Below the pieces are notes generated by a model. It saw only the letters and a list, made by a program, of their open reading frames with translations. It had not been told where the DNA came from and searched no databases. From JAWWPG01 sp033850885 (lineage in GTDB: Bacteria; Actinomycetota; Actinomycetes; Propionibacteriales; Nocardioidaceae), in NCBI GenBank assembly GCA_033850885.1, contig JAWWPG010000010.1, positions 1-64,000 of the forward strand: a DNA stretch of 64,000 nucleotides, written 5' to 3'. Below, in pieces: positions 35,100 through 47,255 of the stretch; the stretch's first letter is position 1; each line of letters starts with the position of its first letter. A program made the position numbers and the translations under genes.

Positions 35100-36560
35100 A
35101 TGACCACCGAGTCCAAGGAAACGCAGGAAGAACCTGAGCGCCAAGGAGTGCTGGCCAACCTGGACTCCCAGGTCACGACCTCCTTCTACTGGTACCTGGC
35201 GGTACTCGCGTGCATCGGCGGGTTCCTCTTCGGGTACGACACCGCCGTCATCGGGTCGGTCTTGGGTTTTCTGCCCTACACGCTGAGCAGCTTCGTGACC
35301 GGGTACCTGGTCGCGGGGGCGTCGATCGGGGCGGCCGTCGGGGCGTTGGTGGCGGGACCGTTCACCGACCGCTTCGGACGGAAGTCGCTGCTGATCGCGG
35401 ATGCTCTGATCTACGCGGTGGGAGCGCTGCTGTCGGCGGTGACCGTGGACGTGGCGATGCTGGTGTCGTCACGGACTCTGATCGGGTTGGCGGTCGGTGC
35501 GGACTCCGCGATCGCCACGGCCTACATCGCCGAGTTCGCGCCGCGGAGCCGGCGCGGGTCGCTGATGATCATGCAGCAGTGGATGATCACCGTGGGCATC
35601 CTGGTGTCCTACCTGATCGCCCTGTTCATCTTCAAGGTGGCCCCGGGGTCGGCCACCGGCGCGGACTGGCGGATCATCCTCGGGCTCGGCGCGATCCCCG
35701 CGCTGATCGCGTTGGCGCTGCGGACCCGGATGCCGGAGTCTCCCAGGTGGCTGATGGCTCACGAGCGCTACGCGGACACCCAGCAGGCGCTGGAGAAGCT
35801 GGGACTGGACGTCACAGAACAGCAGGTTCGGGAGACGGCCGAGGAGCTGGCCGAGACCGAGCGTGCCCTGGAGCGGAAGACCCAATGGACCCCTGGCGTG
35901 AAACGGGCCTTGATGGTGGTCGCCATCTTCTTCGTGTTCCAGCAGATCACCGGTATCAACATCCCGTTCTACTACGGTCCGACGCTGCTGGAGGGCTACT
36001 TCAAGAGCGGAAGCTCGGACGTCGACATCGCGATCGCCGGGCTGGAGGCTGCGACCATCCTGGGCGTGGTCAACGTGGTCGCGACCTTCTTCGCCTTCCG
36101 CTACATCGACAAGGTGGGCCGGCGGAAGCTCGCCATCGGCGGATACGTCGGGATGGCCGTGTTCATCCTCGTCGCAGCGTTCGGGGTGGCGCACCTGACC
36201 GGACTGCCGAAGGTCTGGGTCGTCATGCTCGGGTTCTCGTTCTTCATCACGTCGTTCGCGATCGGGGTCGGCGGCACCGGGTGGCTGATCCAGGGAGAGG
36301 TGTTCCCGACCGCCGTCCGTGGTCGAGCGGCGGCCGTCTGCGCGAGTGTCGACTGGCTGGCGAACTTCGTCATCGTCCAGTGGTTCCCGACTCTGAACTC
36401 CGACTTCGGACTGCCGTGGGTGATGATCCTGTTCGCCGTGCTTGCGGTCCTGGCCATCGTGTTCGTCGCCCGCTTCCTGCCTGAGACCAAGGGTCTTGCG
36501 CTCGAGGACGTCACCGCCGTCTTCGAGAAGCAGGCAACCGGAAGCGACAAAGCCGGCTGA
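35100..36560 (+). CDS. MFS sugar transporter (sugar porter family)
   Basis: This 486-residue carrier has 12 predicted helices. It carries the sugar-porter motifs GGFLFGYDTAVIG, DRFGRKSLL, PESPRWLM, QQITGINIPFYYGP, DKVGRRKLA and PETKGLALEDV. The family performs proton symport or facilitated uptake of hexoses, pentoses or inositol; the substrate is not readable from sequence. ATG 35100 follows GGAGG. It is monocistronic, with a hairpin downstream. Confidence 0.93.
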   Translation: MTTESKETQEEPERQGVLANLDSQVTTSFYWYLAVLACIGGFLFGYDTAVIGSVLGFLPYTLSSFVTGYLVAGASIGAAVGALVAGPFTDRFGRKSLLIADALIYAVGALLSAVTVDVAMLVSSRTLIGLAVGADSAIATAYIAEFAPRSRRGSLMIMQQWMITVGILVSYLIALFIFKVAPGSATGADWRIILGLGAIPALIALALRTRMPESPRWLMAHERYADTQQALEKLGLDVTEQQVRETAEELAETERALERKTQWTPGVKRALMVVAIFFVFQQITGINIPFYYGPTLLEGYFKSGSSDVDIAIAGLEAATILGVVNVVATFFAFRYIDKVGRRKLAIGGYVGMAVFILVAAFGVAHLTGLPKVWVVMLGFSFFITSFAIGVGGTGWLIQGEVFPTAVRGRAAAVCASVDWLANFVIVQWFPTLNSDFGLPWVMILFAVLAVLAIVFVARFLPETKGLALEDVTAVFEKQATGSDKAG

Positions 36561-36582
36561 CCAAAGCGCCGACGCGGTCGCG

Positions 36583-36615
36583 AGTCGCGAGCATTCGTGC
36601 CCACGACTCGCGACT
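36583..36615 (+). terminator. Hairpin after the sugar transporter
   Basis: AGTCGCGAG at 36583-36591 pairs with CTCGCGACT at 36607-36615, 22 bases beyond the stop codon. There is no T tract, so it is a likely but weak intrinsic terminator. Confidence 0.5.
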
Positions 36616-36723
36616 GCTCAGCAGGGGTTGTCCTGCACCATCGTCCGGACGCCCGGGGTCAGCCCACGCCACGAGCGGGAGGATCCGCGAGCGCGGCCCG
36701 TCCAGGGCCGCAGGGCGGACAGG

Positions 36724-36744
36724 GTTGAGCGGAATAGGCTCAAC
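36724..36744. promoter_or_regulatory. HAIR operator upstream of clpB
   Basis: GTTGAGC, seven bases, GCTCAAC is a perfect inverted repeat at HAIR spacing, 92 bases before the clpB start. It puts clpB in the HspR regulon, as known for Streptomyces and mycobacteria. Confidence 0.88.
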
Positions 36745-36836
36745 TTTGAGGCCGTTGAAGCCGACAGGGGCCGACCCTGTTCCGGTGAGGCGCCCACACC
36801 CGCACTAATCCCGAGGATCCAGGAGACGCTTGGCCC

Positions 36837-39425
<2,589 letters not shown>

Positions 39426-39504
39426 GGGTGCCGATCGCCGGCGCTGACGAAGGCTCCTGCACCCTGCTGCGACGCCTCCGGTGGCGGATGCGGCAGGCTA
39501 GGCA

Positions 39505-39516
39505 CTGAGCGCTCAG
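39505..39516. promoter_or_regulatory. 12-bp palindrome before the DHA2 transporter
   Basis: CTGAGCGCTCAG is a perfect palindrome that ends at the Shine-Dalgarno of the drug transporter gene and follows a TAGGCA resembling a -10. It could be a repressor site; no regulator gene is adjacent. Confidence 0.35.
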
Positions 39517-39529
39517 GGAGGTGACGCCG

Positions 39530-41011
39530 ATGGTGGTCGAGCCGGCCATGGGCGGGCAGCTGAGCCTGGCTCAGGCGTCGGGACGATGGGTGCTCGCGAC
39601 AACTGTCCTGGGGTCCGGCCTCGCCGGGATCGACGCCACCGTCGTCAACATCGCGCTGCCCGCGATCGGCAGCGACCTTCATGCGAGCTTTGCGGGACTC
39701 CAGTGGACGGTCACCGGGTACACGCTGACGTTGGCGGCGTTCATCCTGCTCGGTGGGTCGCTCGGCGACAGGTACGGCCGGCGCCGGGTGTTCATCACCG
39801 GGGTGATCTGGTTCGCGGCCGCCTCGGCGTTGTGTGCCGCCGCCCCGACCATCGAGATCCTGGTGGCTGCGCGCGCCTTGCAGGGCATCGGCGGAGCGTT
39901 GTTGACGCCTGGCAGTCTCGCGATCATCTCGGCCTCGTTCAGGCCGGAGGACAGGGGAAAGGCCATCGGCGCCTGGTCGGGCCTCGGGGGCATCTCGACG
40001 GCGGTGGGGCCGTTCCTCGGCGGCTACCTGGTGGGCGGGCCCGGCTGGCGCTGGATCTTCCTGATCAACGTCCCGCTCGCGGTTGCCGTCGTGGCGATCG
40101 CCCGGCGTCATGTTCCCGAGACGCTGGACCCGGACGCCGTACCACACCTGGATGTGCTGGGTGCAGCGCTCGGCGCTCTCGGGCTGGGTGGGCTAACCTA
40201 CGCGATGATCGCTGCCGGCAGTGGCTGGTCCGGCCGGGTCGTCGTAGCCGGTGTGCTCGGCCTGGCCGGGTTGGCCGGCTTCGTCGTGGTCGAGCAGCGC
40301 AGCGCGCATCCGATGCTGCCGCCACGCATCTTCGCCAACCGTCAGTTCACCGCCACCAACGTCGTGACGTTCGCCGTGTACGCAGCGCTGAGCGGGGAGT
40401 TCTTCCTGCTCGTCGTGGACCTGCAGGTCGTCGGCGGCTTCTCGCCTCTCCTGGCGGGCACCGCACTGCTGCCGATCACGGTGATCATGCTGGTTCTCTC
40501 CCCACGGGCCGGTGACCTTGCCGCGCGCGTCGGGCCGCGTCTTCCGATGAGTCTCGGTCCGGTCGTCTCGGCAGCCGGTGTGCTCCTGCTGCTGCGGGTC
40601 GGGTCGAACCCCGACTACGTCACAGACGTGCTGCCGGCCGTCATCGTCTTCGGACTCGGACTCTCGCTCATCGTGGCGCCGCTGACGACAACCGTGCTGG
40701 CCGCGGCGGAGACCCGGTACGCCGGAGTGGCATCCGGCGTCAACAACGCCGTCGCGCGGGCTGCCGGCCTGCTCGCGGTCGCGGTGCTGCCGGTCCTCGC
40801 CGGCATCTCGGGTGACGACTACCGCCACCCGAGCCTCTTCGAGCACGGCTTTCGCATCGCGATGATCCTGTGTGCCACCTTGCTCGCATCGGGTGGCTTG
40901 ATCTCTTTCTGGACGATCCGCAACCCTCGTTCCGACACACATGCCCGCCGGTCGGACCGGCGCGTCCACTGCGACGTCGAGGGACCGCCACTGCAGTCCA
41001 CGCCCCGCTGA
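39530..41011 (+). CDS. MFS drug exporter, DHA2 (EmrB/QacA) family
   Basis: This protein of about 493 residues has 14 predicted helices. It carries DATVVNIALPAIG (DHA2 motif D1), GDRYGRRRVF (motif A) and the motif C region ALQGIGGALLTPGSLAI. Such proton antiporters export drugs or dyes. ATG 39530 is chosen because GGGAGG lies eight bases upstream; GTG 39521 abuts the Shine-Dalgarno. The substrate is unknown. Confidence 0.9.
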   Translation: MVVEPAMGGQLSLAQASGRWVLATTVLGSGLAGIDATVVNIALPAIGSDLHASFAGLQWTVTGYTLTLAAFILLGGSLGDRYGRRRVFITGVIWFAAASALCAAAPTIEILVAARALQGIGGALLTPGSLAIISASFRPEDRGKAIGAWSGLGGISTAVGPFLGGYLVGGPGWRWIFLINVPLAVAVVAIARRHVPETLDPDAVPHLDVLGAALGALGLGGLTYAMIAAGSGWSGRVVVAGVLGLAGLAGFVVVEQRSAHPMLPPRIFANRQFTATNVVTFAVYAALSGEFFLLVVDLQVVGGFSPLLAGTALLPITVIMLVLSPRAGDLAARVGPRLPMSLGPVVSAAGVLLLLRVGSNPDYVTDVLPAVIVFGLGLSLIVAPLTTTVLAAAETRYAGVASGVNNAVARAAGLLAVAVLPVLAGISGDDYRHPSLFEHGFRIAMILCATLLASGGLISFWTIRNPRSDTHARRSDRRVHCDVEGPPLQSTPR

Positions 41012-41018
41012 CCGCACC

Positions 41019-41675
41019 TCAGGCGAGGCTGAGTAGGGCGTAGCGCTCGTCGTCGACGGCCCGTCCCCACAGCGCTTCGTCATCCAGCCGCATGATGGCG
41101 GCTTCGCGTCGATGCCGCAGCACGAGGGCCCGGCACTGCGAGGCGCTGATGCCGGCTCCGGTCTCCCAGCGACCCTCGATGAGCACCAGCCGCCCACCGG
41201 GAGCGAGCAGGGCGGTCCAGCGGGCCAAGGCGGTGTCCGGGTCAGGCAGCACCCACACCACGTGTCGGGCCAGTACGACGTCCCACGAGCCAGCCGGAAG
41301 CGACGGGTTCCCGGCGTCTCCCCGCTCGAAGGCCGCTTCTACGCCGGCCGCCTCGGCCTTGGCGGCGGCCGCCGCCACCATCGCCTCGGAGAGGTCCACG
41401 CCGCACACCTGATACCCCAGCTGCGCGAGCAGGACGGAGAGGCTCCCGGTGCCACAGCCGAGGTCGACGACGCGCGCCGGCGGGGGAGGCATGAGCGTCA
41501 GGAGCAGCCGTCGCCAGGCGCTGCGGACCGTCGGGTCTCGCAACCCGTGGTCGGCCTCCTCGTCGAACGCGGCAGCCTGCTCGTCCCAGCACAACGCAGC
41601 CCGCTGCTCGGCGGTCCGCCCGTCACCCCGGTGGTCTGGCGCATCGCTGTCCACGCTGGCGATGATGCCAGGCAT
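41019..41675 (-). CDS. Class I SAM-dependent methyltransferase
   Basis: This 218-residue protein has the SAM-binding motif RVVDLGCGTGSLSVLLAQ, acidic VCGVDLSEAM, and the later WDVVLARHVVWVLPDP. The substrate is unidentified. Start ATG 41675; convergent with the DHA2 exporter (seven bases between stops). Confidence 0.88.
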   Translation of the reverse strand: MPGIIASVDSDAPDHRGDGRTAEQRAALCWDEQAAAFDEEADHGLRDPTVRSAWRRLLLTLMPPPPARVVDLGCGTGSLSVLLAQLGYQVCGVDLSEAMVAAAAAKAEAAGVEAAFERGDAGNPSLPAGSWDVVLARHVVWVLPDPDTALARWTALLAPGGRLVLIEGRWETGAGISASQCRALVLRHRREAAIMRLDDEALWGRAVDDERYALLSLA

Positions 41676-41752
41676 GGTGGGCGGTTCTTCGCGGGGCCTA
41701 GGCGGGGTGGGCGGTTCCCTCGCAGGCCCAGGCGGGCGGGCGACGCGGGACG

Positions 41753-42787
41753 CTAGGCCTTGGTCGACGTACCCGCCGAGCGGAGGTTCTCGCAGGCGAG
41801 CCTGACGCGGCCCGCCATCCCCGCCTCCGCGGACTTGCCGTACGAGCGAGGGTCGTACGCCGACTTGTCGCCGACGTCGCCGTCGACTTTCAGGACTCCG
41901 CGGTAGTTGGTGAACATGTGGTCCACGATCGGTCGCGTGAACGCGTATTGGGTGTCGGTGTCGACGTTCATCTTCACGACGCCGTAGTCGAGCGCCTCCC
42001 GGATCTCCTCCAGCAAGGAGCCGGATCCGCCGTGGAAGACCAGGTCGAACGGCTTCGCGTCATCGGGTAGCTCCAACTTTGCCGCGACCGCCTCCTGGGC
42101 CCGCTTGAGGATCTCGGGGCGCAGCTTGACGTTGCCCGGCTTGTAGACACCGTGCACGTTGCCGAACGTCAGCGCCGTCAGGTAGCGGCCGCCCTCACCG
42201 ATACCCAGCGTCTCGGCTACTCGCAGGGCATCCTCCGGCGTCGTATAGAGCTTCTCGTCCATCGCGCCCTCGACCCCGTCCTCTTCGCCGCCGACGACCC
42301 CGACCTCGATCTCCAAGATGACGTGCGCGGCGGCCGCCCGCTCGAGCAGCTCACCCGCGATCGACAGGTTCTCCTCGAGCGGCACCGCCGAGCCGTCCCA
42401 CATGTGTGACTGGAAGGTCGGCAGCCCACCCTTCCCGACCCGCTCCGTCGAAGCCTGCAACAGCGGCCGGACGAAACCGTCGAGCTTGTCCTTCGGGCAG
42501 TGGTCCGTGTGCAGGGCTACGTTCACCGGGTAGGACCGGGCCGCCTCCTCGGCGAACGCCGCGAAAGCAAGGGAACCGGCCACCATGTTCTTGATCGTGG
42601 CGCCCGACAGGAACTCGGCTCCGCCTGTCGACACTTGCACGATCCCGTCGCTCTCCGCCTCGGTGAAGCCGCGAAGCGCCGCGTGCAGCGTCTGGGACGA
42701 TGTGACGTTGATGGCGGGGTAGGCGAATCGCTCAGCCTTCGCGCGGTCGAGCATGGCCGCGTAGACCTCGGGGGTTGCGATCGGCAT
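41753..42787 (-). CDS. fba: Class II fructose-bisphosphate aldolase
   Basis: This 344-residue zinc aldolase of glycolysis and gluconeogenesis starts MPIATPEVYAAMLDRAK. It has the zinc-binding HTDHCPKDKLDGF, the EIEVGVVGGEEDGV stretch, FGNVHGVYKPGNV and FHGGSGS. It interconverts fructose-1,6-bisphosphate with dihydroxyacetone phosphate and glyceraldehyde-3-phosphate. ATG 42787 follows GGAGG; the frame remains open upstream but that part is not aldolase-like. Confidence 0.97.
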   Translation of the reverse strand: MPIATPEVYAAMLDRAKAERFAYPAINVTSSQTLHAALRGFTEAESDGIVQVSTGGAEFLSGATIKNMVAGSLAFAAFAEEAARSYPVNVALHTDHCPKDKLDGFVRPLLQASTERVGKGGLPTFQSHMWDGSAVPLEENLSIAGELLERAAAAHVILEIEVGVVGGEEDGVEGAMDEKLYTTPEDALRVAETLGIGEGGRYLTALTFGNVHGVYKPGNVKLRPEILKRAQEAVAAKLELPDDAKPFDLVFHGGSGSLLEEIREALDYGVVKMNVDTDTQYAFTRPIVDHMFTNYRGVLKVDGDVGDKSAYDPRSYGKSAEAGMAGRVRLACENLRSAGTSTKA

Positions 42788-42843
42788 GGCACCTCCGTCC
42801 TGGTGCGTGGTGGTCCGTCGTGGCAGCCTGCAACGGCTCCGTT

Positions 42844-43590
42844 TCAGTATCGCCGGTGTGATGTGGCGTTGCCACCGGCGTCTTCGGGTACGACGTGCTG
42901 CCGAACCCAAGTGTGCATGGCGATCGCTGCCGCGGCGCCCGCGTTGATCGACCTCGTCGAGCCGAACTGCGCGATGGAGAGGGTCACGCCGCACGCGGCC
43001 CGCATCTCGTCACTCAGGCCTGGACCCTCCTGGCCGAGCACGAGCACGCAGGCGCGGGGAAGTGTTGCGGTTTCGATCGGTGCGGCTCCCGGGAGGTTGT
43101 CGATGCCGACGATCGGCAGCAGTTGCTCCGCCGCCCAGCCGGTGAACGCCTCGACGCTGCCGTGATGGTCGACATGCTGGTAGCGGTCCGTCACCATCGC
43201 GCCACGGCGGTTCCACCGGCTGCGCCCGACGATATGCACCCGGGCCGCCAGGAAGGCGTTCGCCGTCCGGACGACCGACCCGATGTTGAAGTCGTGCTGC
43301 CAGTTCTCGACCGCCACGTGGAAAGAGTGACGGTGCGCGTCGAGGTCTTCGACGATCGCCTCGTGACGCCAGTAGCGGTAGCGGTCGGCGACGTTCCGGG
43401 TGTCCCCATCGGCCAGCAGAGCGGGGTCGAAATGGGGGGCGGTCGGCCAGGGGCCGGGCCAAGGACCGACCCCGACGTCATACCCGGTCGGTGACGGGCC
43501 GGCACGTTCCGACGACGCTTCCGCACGGTTGCTCACCTGAGAACTGGGTGAGACGACCGTTTGCGGACGGTTAACGCGGGCTTGTCGCAT
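42844..43590 (-). CDS. TrmH/SpoU-family RNA 2'-O-methyltransferase
   Basis: This 248-residue protein has the SPOUT knot motifs NIGSVVRTANAF (motif 1), LVLGQEGPGLSDEM (motif 2) and IAQFGSTRSINAGAAAAIAM (motif 3). It methylates a ribose in tRNA or rRNA; the target is not determined. The first 45 residues are poorly conserved, so a later start is possible. ATG 43590 leaves 23 bases to the divergent DedA gene. Confidence 0.92.
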   Translation of the reverse strand: MRQARVNRPQTVVSPSSQVSNRAEASSERAGPSPTGYDVGVGPWPGPWPTAPHFDPALLADGDTRNVADRYRYWRHEAIVEDLDAHRHSFHVAVENWQHDFNIGSVVRTANAFLAARVHIVGRSRWNRRGAMVTDRYQHVDHHGSVEAFTGWAAEQLLPIVGIDNLPGAAPIETATLPRACVLVLGQEGPGLSDEMRAACGVTLSIAQFGSTRSINAGAAAAIAMHTWVRQHVVPEDAGGNATSHRRY

Positions 43591-43613
43591 GCGGTATCCC
43601 TTAGTCTCGGATC

Positions 43614-44261
43614 GTGGTCACTATGCTGCAGCATCCCGCGATCCTCGGAGGGTTGCTCGATCCGCAGGCCCTCATCGACCACTTCGGTGCCTACGCGTTG
43701 TGGGGGGCGCTGCTCGTCGTCTTCATCGAGTGCTGGCTGTTCCCGTTCCTGCCGGGCGACTCGCTGCTGTTCACGGTGGGGCTGCTGATCTCCCAGAACG
43801 AGAAGATCGGCACGCCGATCTGGCTTGCCTGCATCGTGCTCTCGGTGGGCGCGGTGCTGAGCAACGTGGTCGGCTATTTCGTGGGCGCCCGGGTGGGCCC
43901 GGCACTTTTCGACCGGCCGGACTCCCGGTTCTTCAGACGGGAGTACGTCGACAAGACACATGCGTTCTTCGAGGCGTACGGCACCAAGGCGATCGTGCTG
44001 GCCAGGTTCGTGCCGATCGTCCGCACGTTCATCACGCTGGCATCGGGCATGGGGCGGATGTCGATGCGGCCCTTCCTCATCTACTCGGTCATCGGCGGCA
44101 CCATCTGGGCGACCGGCGTGACGCTGCTGGGGTACTTCCTCGGCCAGATCTCCTTCGTGCGTTCGAACATCGAGCTGATCCTGATCGTGGTCGTCGCGCT
44201 CTCCGTGATCCCGATTGCGATCGAGGCGTTGCGCTCGCGCCGCAAGCAGGTGAGCGCATAA
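43614..44261 (+). CDS. DedA-family membrane protein
   Basis: This 215-residue protein has the DedA/VTT features FIECWLFPFLPGDSLLF, a middle FGYF-like segment VVGYFVGARVGP and RFVPIVRTFITLASGMGRM. DedA proteins act as undecaprenyl-phosphate or phospholipid flippases. The start is GTG 43614 or ATG 43623. It is divergent from the SpoU gene. Confidence 0.92.
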   Translation: MVTMLQHPAILGGLLDPQALIDHFGAYALWGALLVVFIECWLFPFLPGDSLLFTVGLLISQNEKIGTPIWLACIVLSVGAVLSNVVGYFVGARVGPALFDRPDSRFFRREYVDKTHAFFEAYGTKAIVLARFVPIVRTFITLASGMGRMSMRPFLIYSVIGGTIWATGVTLLGYFLGQISFVRSNIELILIVVVALSVIPIAIEALRSRRKQVSA

Positions 44262-44329
44262 GCGTGCGGCAGGAGGTGGTTTCCTGACCTACCACTCCTT
44301 ACGCCGGGCGCTCGGGGGCGCGAGACCCC

Positions 44330-44731
44330 TCAAGACCCTGGGAATGACGGATCGGCGTCCAGCAGGAACTCGCGACACCTGGCTGCCTCGTCATCCTCCC
44401 CGATCCGCTGCGAACCCAACGCCAACGCCGCGAGGCAGCGCAGGAAGCCCTGGTTGGGCTCGTGTGCCCATGGGATCGGGCCGTGGCCCTTCCAGCCGCT
44501 ACGGCGAAGCGCGTCGAGGCCGCGGTGGTATCCCACCCGGGCGAAGGCATAGCCGGTCAGGGAGTCGCCGCTGCTCAGGTGCTCCTCCGCCAGGATCGCC
44601 CACGCGAGCGACGAGGAGGGGTGAGCGGTGGCGGCCCCCTCCGCCGACATACCCTCTGCCAGGGCTGCCGCGGCCGGATCCTCGGGCAGGTACGTCGGAG
44701 CGGGCCCGCCAAGCAGGTTGTCGAAGCTCAT
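44330..44731 (-). CDS. DUF3151 family protein
   Basis: This 133-residue actinobacterial protein starts MSFDNLLGGPAPTYLPEDP, with HPSSSLAWAILAE, AFARVGYHRGLDALRRSGWK and NQGFLRCLAALA. Family function is unknown. ATG 44731 is chosen because the upstream open frame is not conserved. It lies between DedA and a lipid kinase, near purA, a common actinobacterial housekeeping context. Confidence 0.88.
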   Translation of the reverse strand: MSFDNLLGGPAPTYLPEDPAAAALAEGMSAEGAATAHPSSSLAWAILAEEHLSSGDSLTGYAFARVGYHRGLDALRRSGWKGHGPIPWAHEPNQGFLRCLAALALGSQRIGEDDEAARCREFLLDADPSFPGS

Positions 44732-44864
44732 CGGACCATGATGCCAAGTCACCGGGTGGGACGCGTCGAGGGCGCCACCACGGAATGGTCCCCTGCGTCG
44801 ATTCCGAGGTAGCGCCCGTCGACAACCATTGTGCACCCGGGACGGGCGGACGTCACTCTCCTGC

Positions 44865-45749
44865 TCAGCCGGGCAGCATCATCGTGAAGGCCGCCGGCTC
44901 GACCGTCCAACGCCGGCGGGTGACAGGTCCCGCGAGCTCACCGTCGGTGTTGAGCCACAGGCCCGGCCCTTCGATCGTCACCGACCGCCCCCTGGCCGTG
45001 ACGACATCGGGGTCACTGTCGTGAGTGCCGCGCCCCAGCCGCACCGCGTAGCGCAGCCGCTCGAGGGGTCCGACCGCGAACGAGACGACCACGTCCGCCC
45101 AGCCGTCGTGGGGGTCGGCGTCAGGGACCAGGAGGGTGCCGCCTCCGACGTACCCTCCGTTGCCCACCGCGACCTGGAGGACCTTCCGCCGTCCGTCCGC
45201 GAGGGTGCTCGAGTCGACGTCGACCCTCAGCCGTGAGCCGCGCGTCCTGACACCGGCCAGCACCGCCCCGACGGCGTAGCCGACCTTCCCAAGCTTTGGC
45301 TTCCACGGCTGGGCTTCTCGTGCCGCCTCGGCCCCCACACCCGCATGGACCGCGTTCACCACCGCTGCTCCCTCGTCGTCACGCAGGACGTCCACCTGAC
45401 GCCGTACCCCGTCGCGGAACATGCGCGCGGCAGCCGTCCCGTCCTCCAGCGGGATGCCAACGCCGCGGGCGAAGTCGTTGCCGGTCCCGAGCGGGACCAG
45501 GCCGACCAGCACCGTGCCCAGGTTGCCGGCGTGGTGCAGGGCGTTGATGACGGCGTGCAGGCTGCCGTCCCCGCCGGCGACGACGACAGGCCCGGTCACG
45601 CGCCCGAGCGCCGCCTCGAGATCAGCCGCGTCTTCGGTGGTGACGACGCTGACCGGCGCGGACTCCTCGAGCACCCGAACCACATCCGCCAGGGCCGACC
45701 TGCTGGTCGATCCTGCCGACGCGTTGCTGACGAGCGTGATCGACTCCAT
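44865..45749 (-). CDS. Diacylglycerol/sphingosine kinase-family lipid kinase
   Basis: This 294-residue protein has VVVAGGDGSLHAVINAL (the nucleotide-binding GGDG motif) and VPLGTGNDFARG, with the C-terminal beta domain of the DagK/YegS family. It probably phosphorylates diacylglycerol or a related lipid at the membrane. ATG 45749 is the start. The residue after GGDG is Ser rather than the usual Thr, a tolerated change. Confidence 0.9.
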   Translation of the reverse strand: MESITLVSNASAGSTSRSALADVVRVLEESAPVSVVTTEDAADLEAALGRVTGPVVVAGGDGSLHAVINALHHAGNLGTVLVGLVPLGTGNDFARGVGIPLEDGTAAARMFRDGVRRQVDVLRDDEGAAVVNAVHAGVGAEAAREAQPWKPKLGKVGYAVGAVLAGVRTRGSRLRVDVDSSTLADGRRKVLQVAVGNGGYVGGGTLLVPDADPHDGWADVVVSFAVGPLERLRYAVRLGRGTHDSDPDVVTARGRSVTIEGPGLWLNTDGELAGPVTRRRWTVEPAAFTMMLPG

Positions 45750-45883
45750 CGGTGCGCTCCTCCTGCTGGCGCCCGTCGCATCGGAGGGGGACGGGCCGTG
45801 GGCTGTCAGTGTGCCCTGACCTCCCGCCCACCGCTCAGCAGGAGGCGCCGCTGCGGCGATCTCGGCTACGATGAGCGCGCAAG

Positions 45884-45913
45884 AGCCCCTTGTTGTTGCG
45901 CGAAGAAGGGGCT
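45884..45913 (+). promoter_or_regulatory. Hairpin in the purA leader
   Basis: AGCCCCTT at 45884-45891 pairs with AAGGGGCT at 45906-45913 (loop 14 bases), 51 bases before the purA start. It has no clear T tract. It may be an RNA control element, or may end the transcript arriving from upstream. Confidence 0.4.
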
Positions 45914-45964
45914 GTCTTCATGTCCGAGGAACCTGAGCCTCGGGTCCGGTGGAAGGGTGCGCAC

Positions 45965-47248
45965 ATGCCCGCGATCGTCATCGTCGGTGCCCAGTGGGGC
46001 GACGAAGGCAAAGGCAAGGCGACCGACCAGCTCGGAGAGTCCGTCGACTACGTGGTCCGCTACCAGGGCGGGAACAACGCAGGTCACACCATCGTCGTCG
46101 ATGGGGAGAAGTACGCGCTGCACCTCCTGCCCTCGGGGATTCTGACGCCCGGCTGCACACCGGTCATCGGAAACGGCGTCGTCATCGACGCGGGCGTCCT
46201 GATGGACGAGATGAAGGCGCTCGCGGACCGCGGCATCGACACATCCCGGCTGCTGATCTCGGCGAACGCCCATCTGATCGGGAGCTATCACGCGGCCATC
46301 GACAAGGTGTCCGAGCGTTTCCTCGGCAAGAAGAAGATCGGCACGACGGGACGCGGCATCGGGCCGGCGTACGCCGACAAGATCTCGCGGCTCGGGATCC
46401 GCGTCGGCGACCTGTTCGACGAGAAGATCCTGCGCGAGAAGGTCGAGGGCGCGCTCGAGCAGAAGAACCAGCTTCTGGTGAAGGTGTACAACCGCCGAGC
46501 CGCGAACATCGACGACGTCGTGTTCGAGTTCCTGGGCTACGCCGAGGCGTTGCGGCCTTATGTCGTTGACACCTCACTCGTCATCAACCGGGCGCTCGAC
46601 CAGGGTCAGACCGTCGTCTTCGAGGGTGCGCAGGCCACCCTGCTCGACGTCGACCACGGGACGTACCCGTTCGTCACCTCGTCGAACCCGATCGCCGGCG
46701 GTGCCTGTGTCGGTGCCGGTGTCGGTCCGACCCGCATCGACCGCGTTGTCGGCGTCATCAAGGCTTACACCACCCGCGTCGGCTCGGGACCGTTCCCGAC
46801 GGAGCTCCTGGGCGGAGATGGCGCGCGTCTGCTCAAGGAGGGAAGCGAGTTCGGTACGACGACCGGGCGCGATCGGCGGTGCGGCTGGTACGACGGGGTG
46901 ATCGCGCGATTCGCGACACGGATCAACGGGCTGACCGACATGTTCCTGACCAAGCTCGACATCCTCGGCGGGTGGGACCAGATCCCGGTCTGCGTCGCGT
47001 ACGAGATCGACGGGGAGCGGCAGGATGAGATGCCGATGACCCAGAGCGAGTACCACAGGGCGAAGCCGGTCTACGAGCTCTTCGACGGCTGGGCCGAGGA
47101 CATCTCCGACTGCCGGAGGTTCGAGGATCTCCCGCCGAACGCCCAGGCCTATGTGCGGGCCCTCGAGGACCTGTCGGGTACGCCGTTCTGCGGCATCGGA
47201 GTGGGGCCTGGCCGTGAGCAGCTGATCGTGCTCCGCGAGCTGGTGTGA
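45965..47248 (+). CDS. purA: Adenylosuccinate synthetase
   Basis: This 427-residue enzyme makes adenylosuccinate from IMP, aspartate and GTP, the first committed step to AMP. It starts MPAIVIVGAQWGDEGKGKAT (GTP-binding loop and catalytic Asp), then GGNNAGHT and GAQATLLDVDHGTYPFVTSS. ATG 45965 fits family N-termini; an in-frame ATG 45920 would add 15 residues. purD follows after seven bases. Confidence 0.97.
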   Translation: MPAIVIVGAQWGDEGKGKATDQLGESVDYVVRYQGGNNAGHTIVVDGEKYALHLLPSGILTPGCTPVIGNGVVIDAGVLMDEMKALADRGIDTSRLLISANAHLIGSYHAAIDKVSERFLGKKKIGTTGRGIGPAYADKISRLGIRVGDLFDEKILREKVEGALEQKNQLLVKVYNRRAANIDDVVFEFLGYAEALRPYVVDTSLVINRALDQGQTVVFEGAQATLLDVDHGTYPFVTSSNPIAGGACVGAGVGPTRIDRVVGVIKAYTTRVGSGPFPTELLGGDGARLLKEGSEFGTTTGRDRRCGWYDGVIARFATRINGLTDMFLTKLDILGGWDQIPVCVAYEIDGERQDEMPMTQSEYHRAKPVYELFDGWAEDISDCRRFEDLPPNAQAYVRALEDLSGTPFCGIGVGPGREQLIVLRELV

Positions 47249-47255
47249 GCGCGCC

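Noticed and set aside
45890..45964. N-terminal extension of PurA from the upstream open frame
   Set aside because: Family members begin at MPAIVIVGAQWGDEG; the upstream codons cross the leader hairpin and are not conserved in character.
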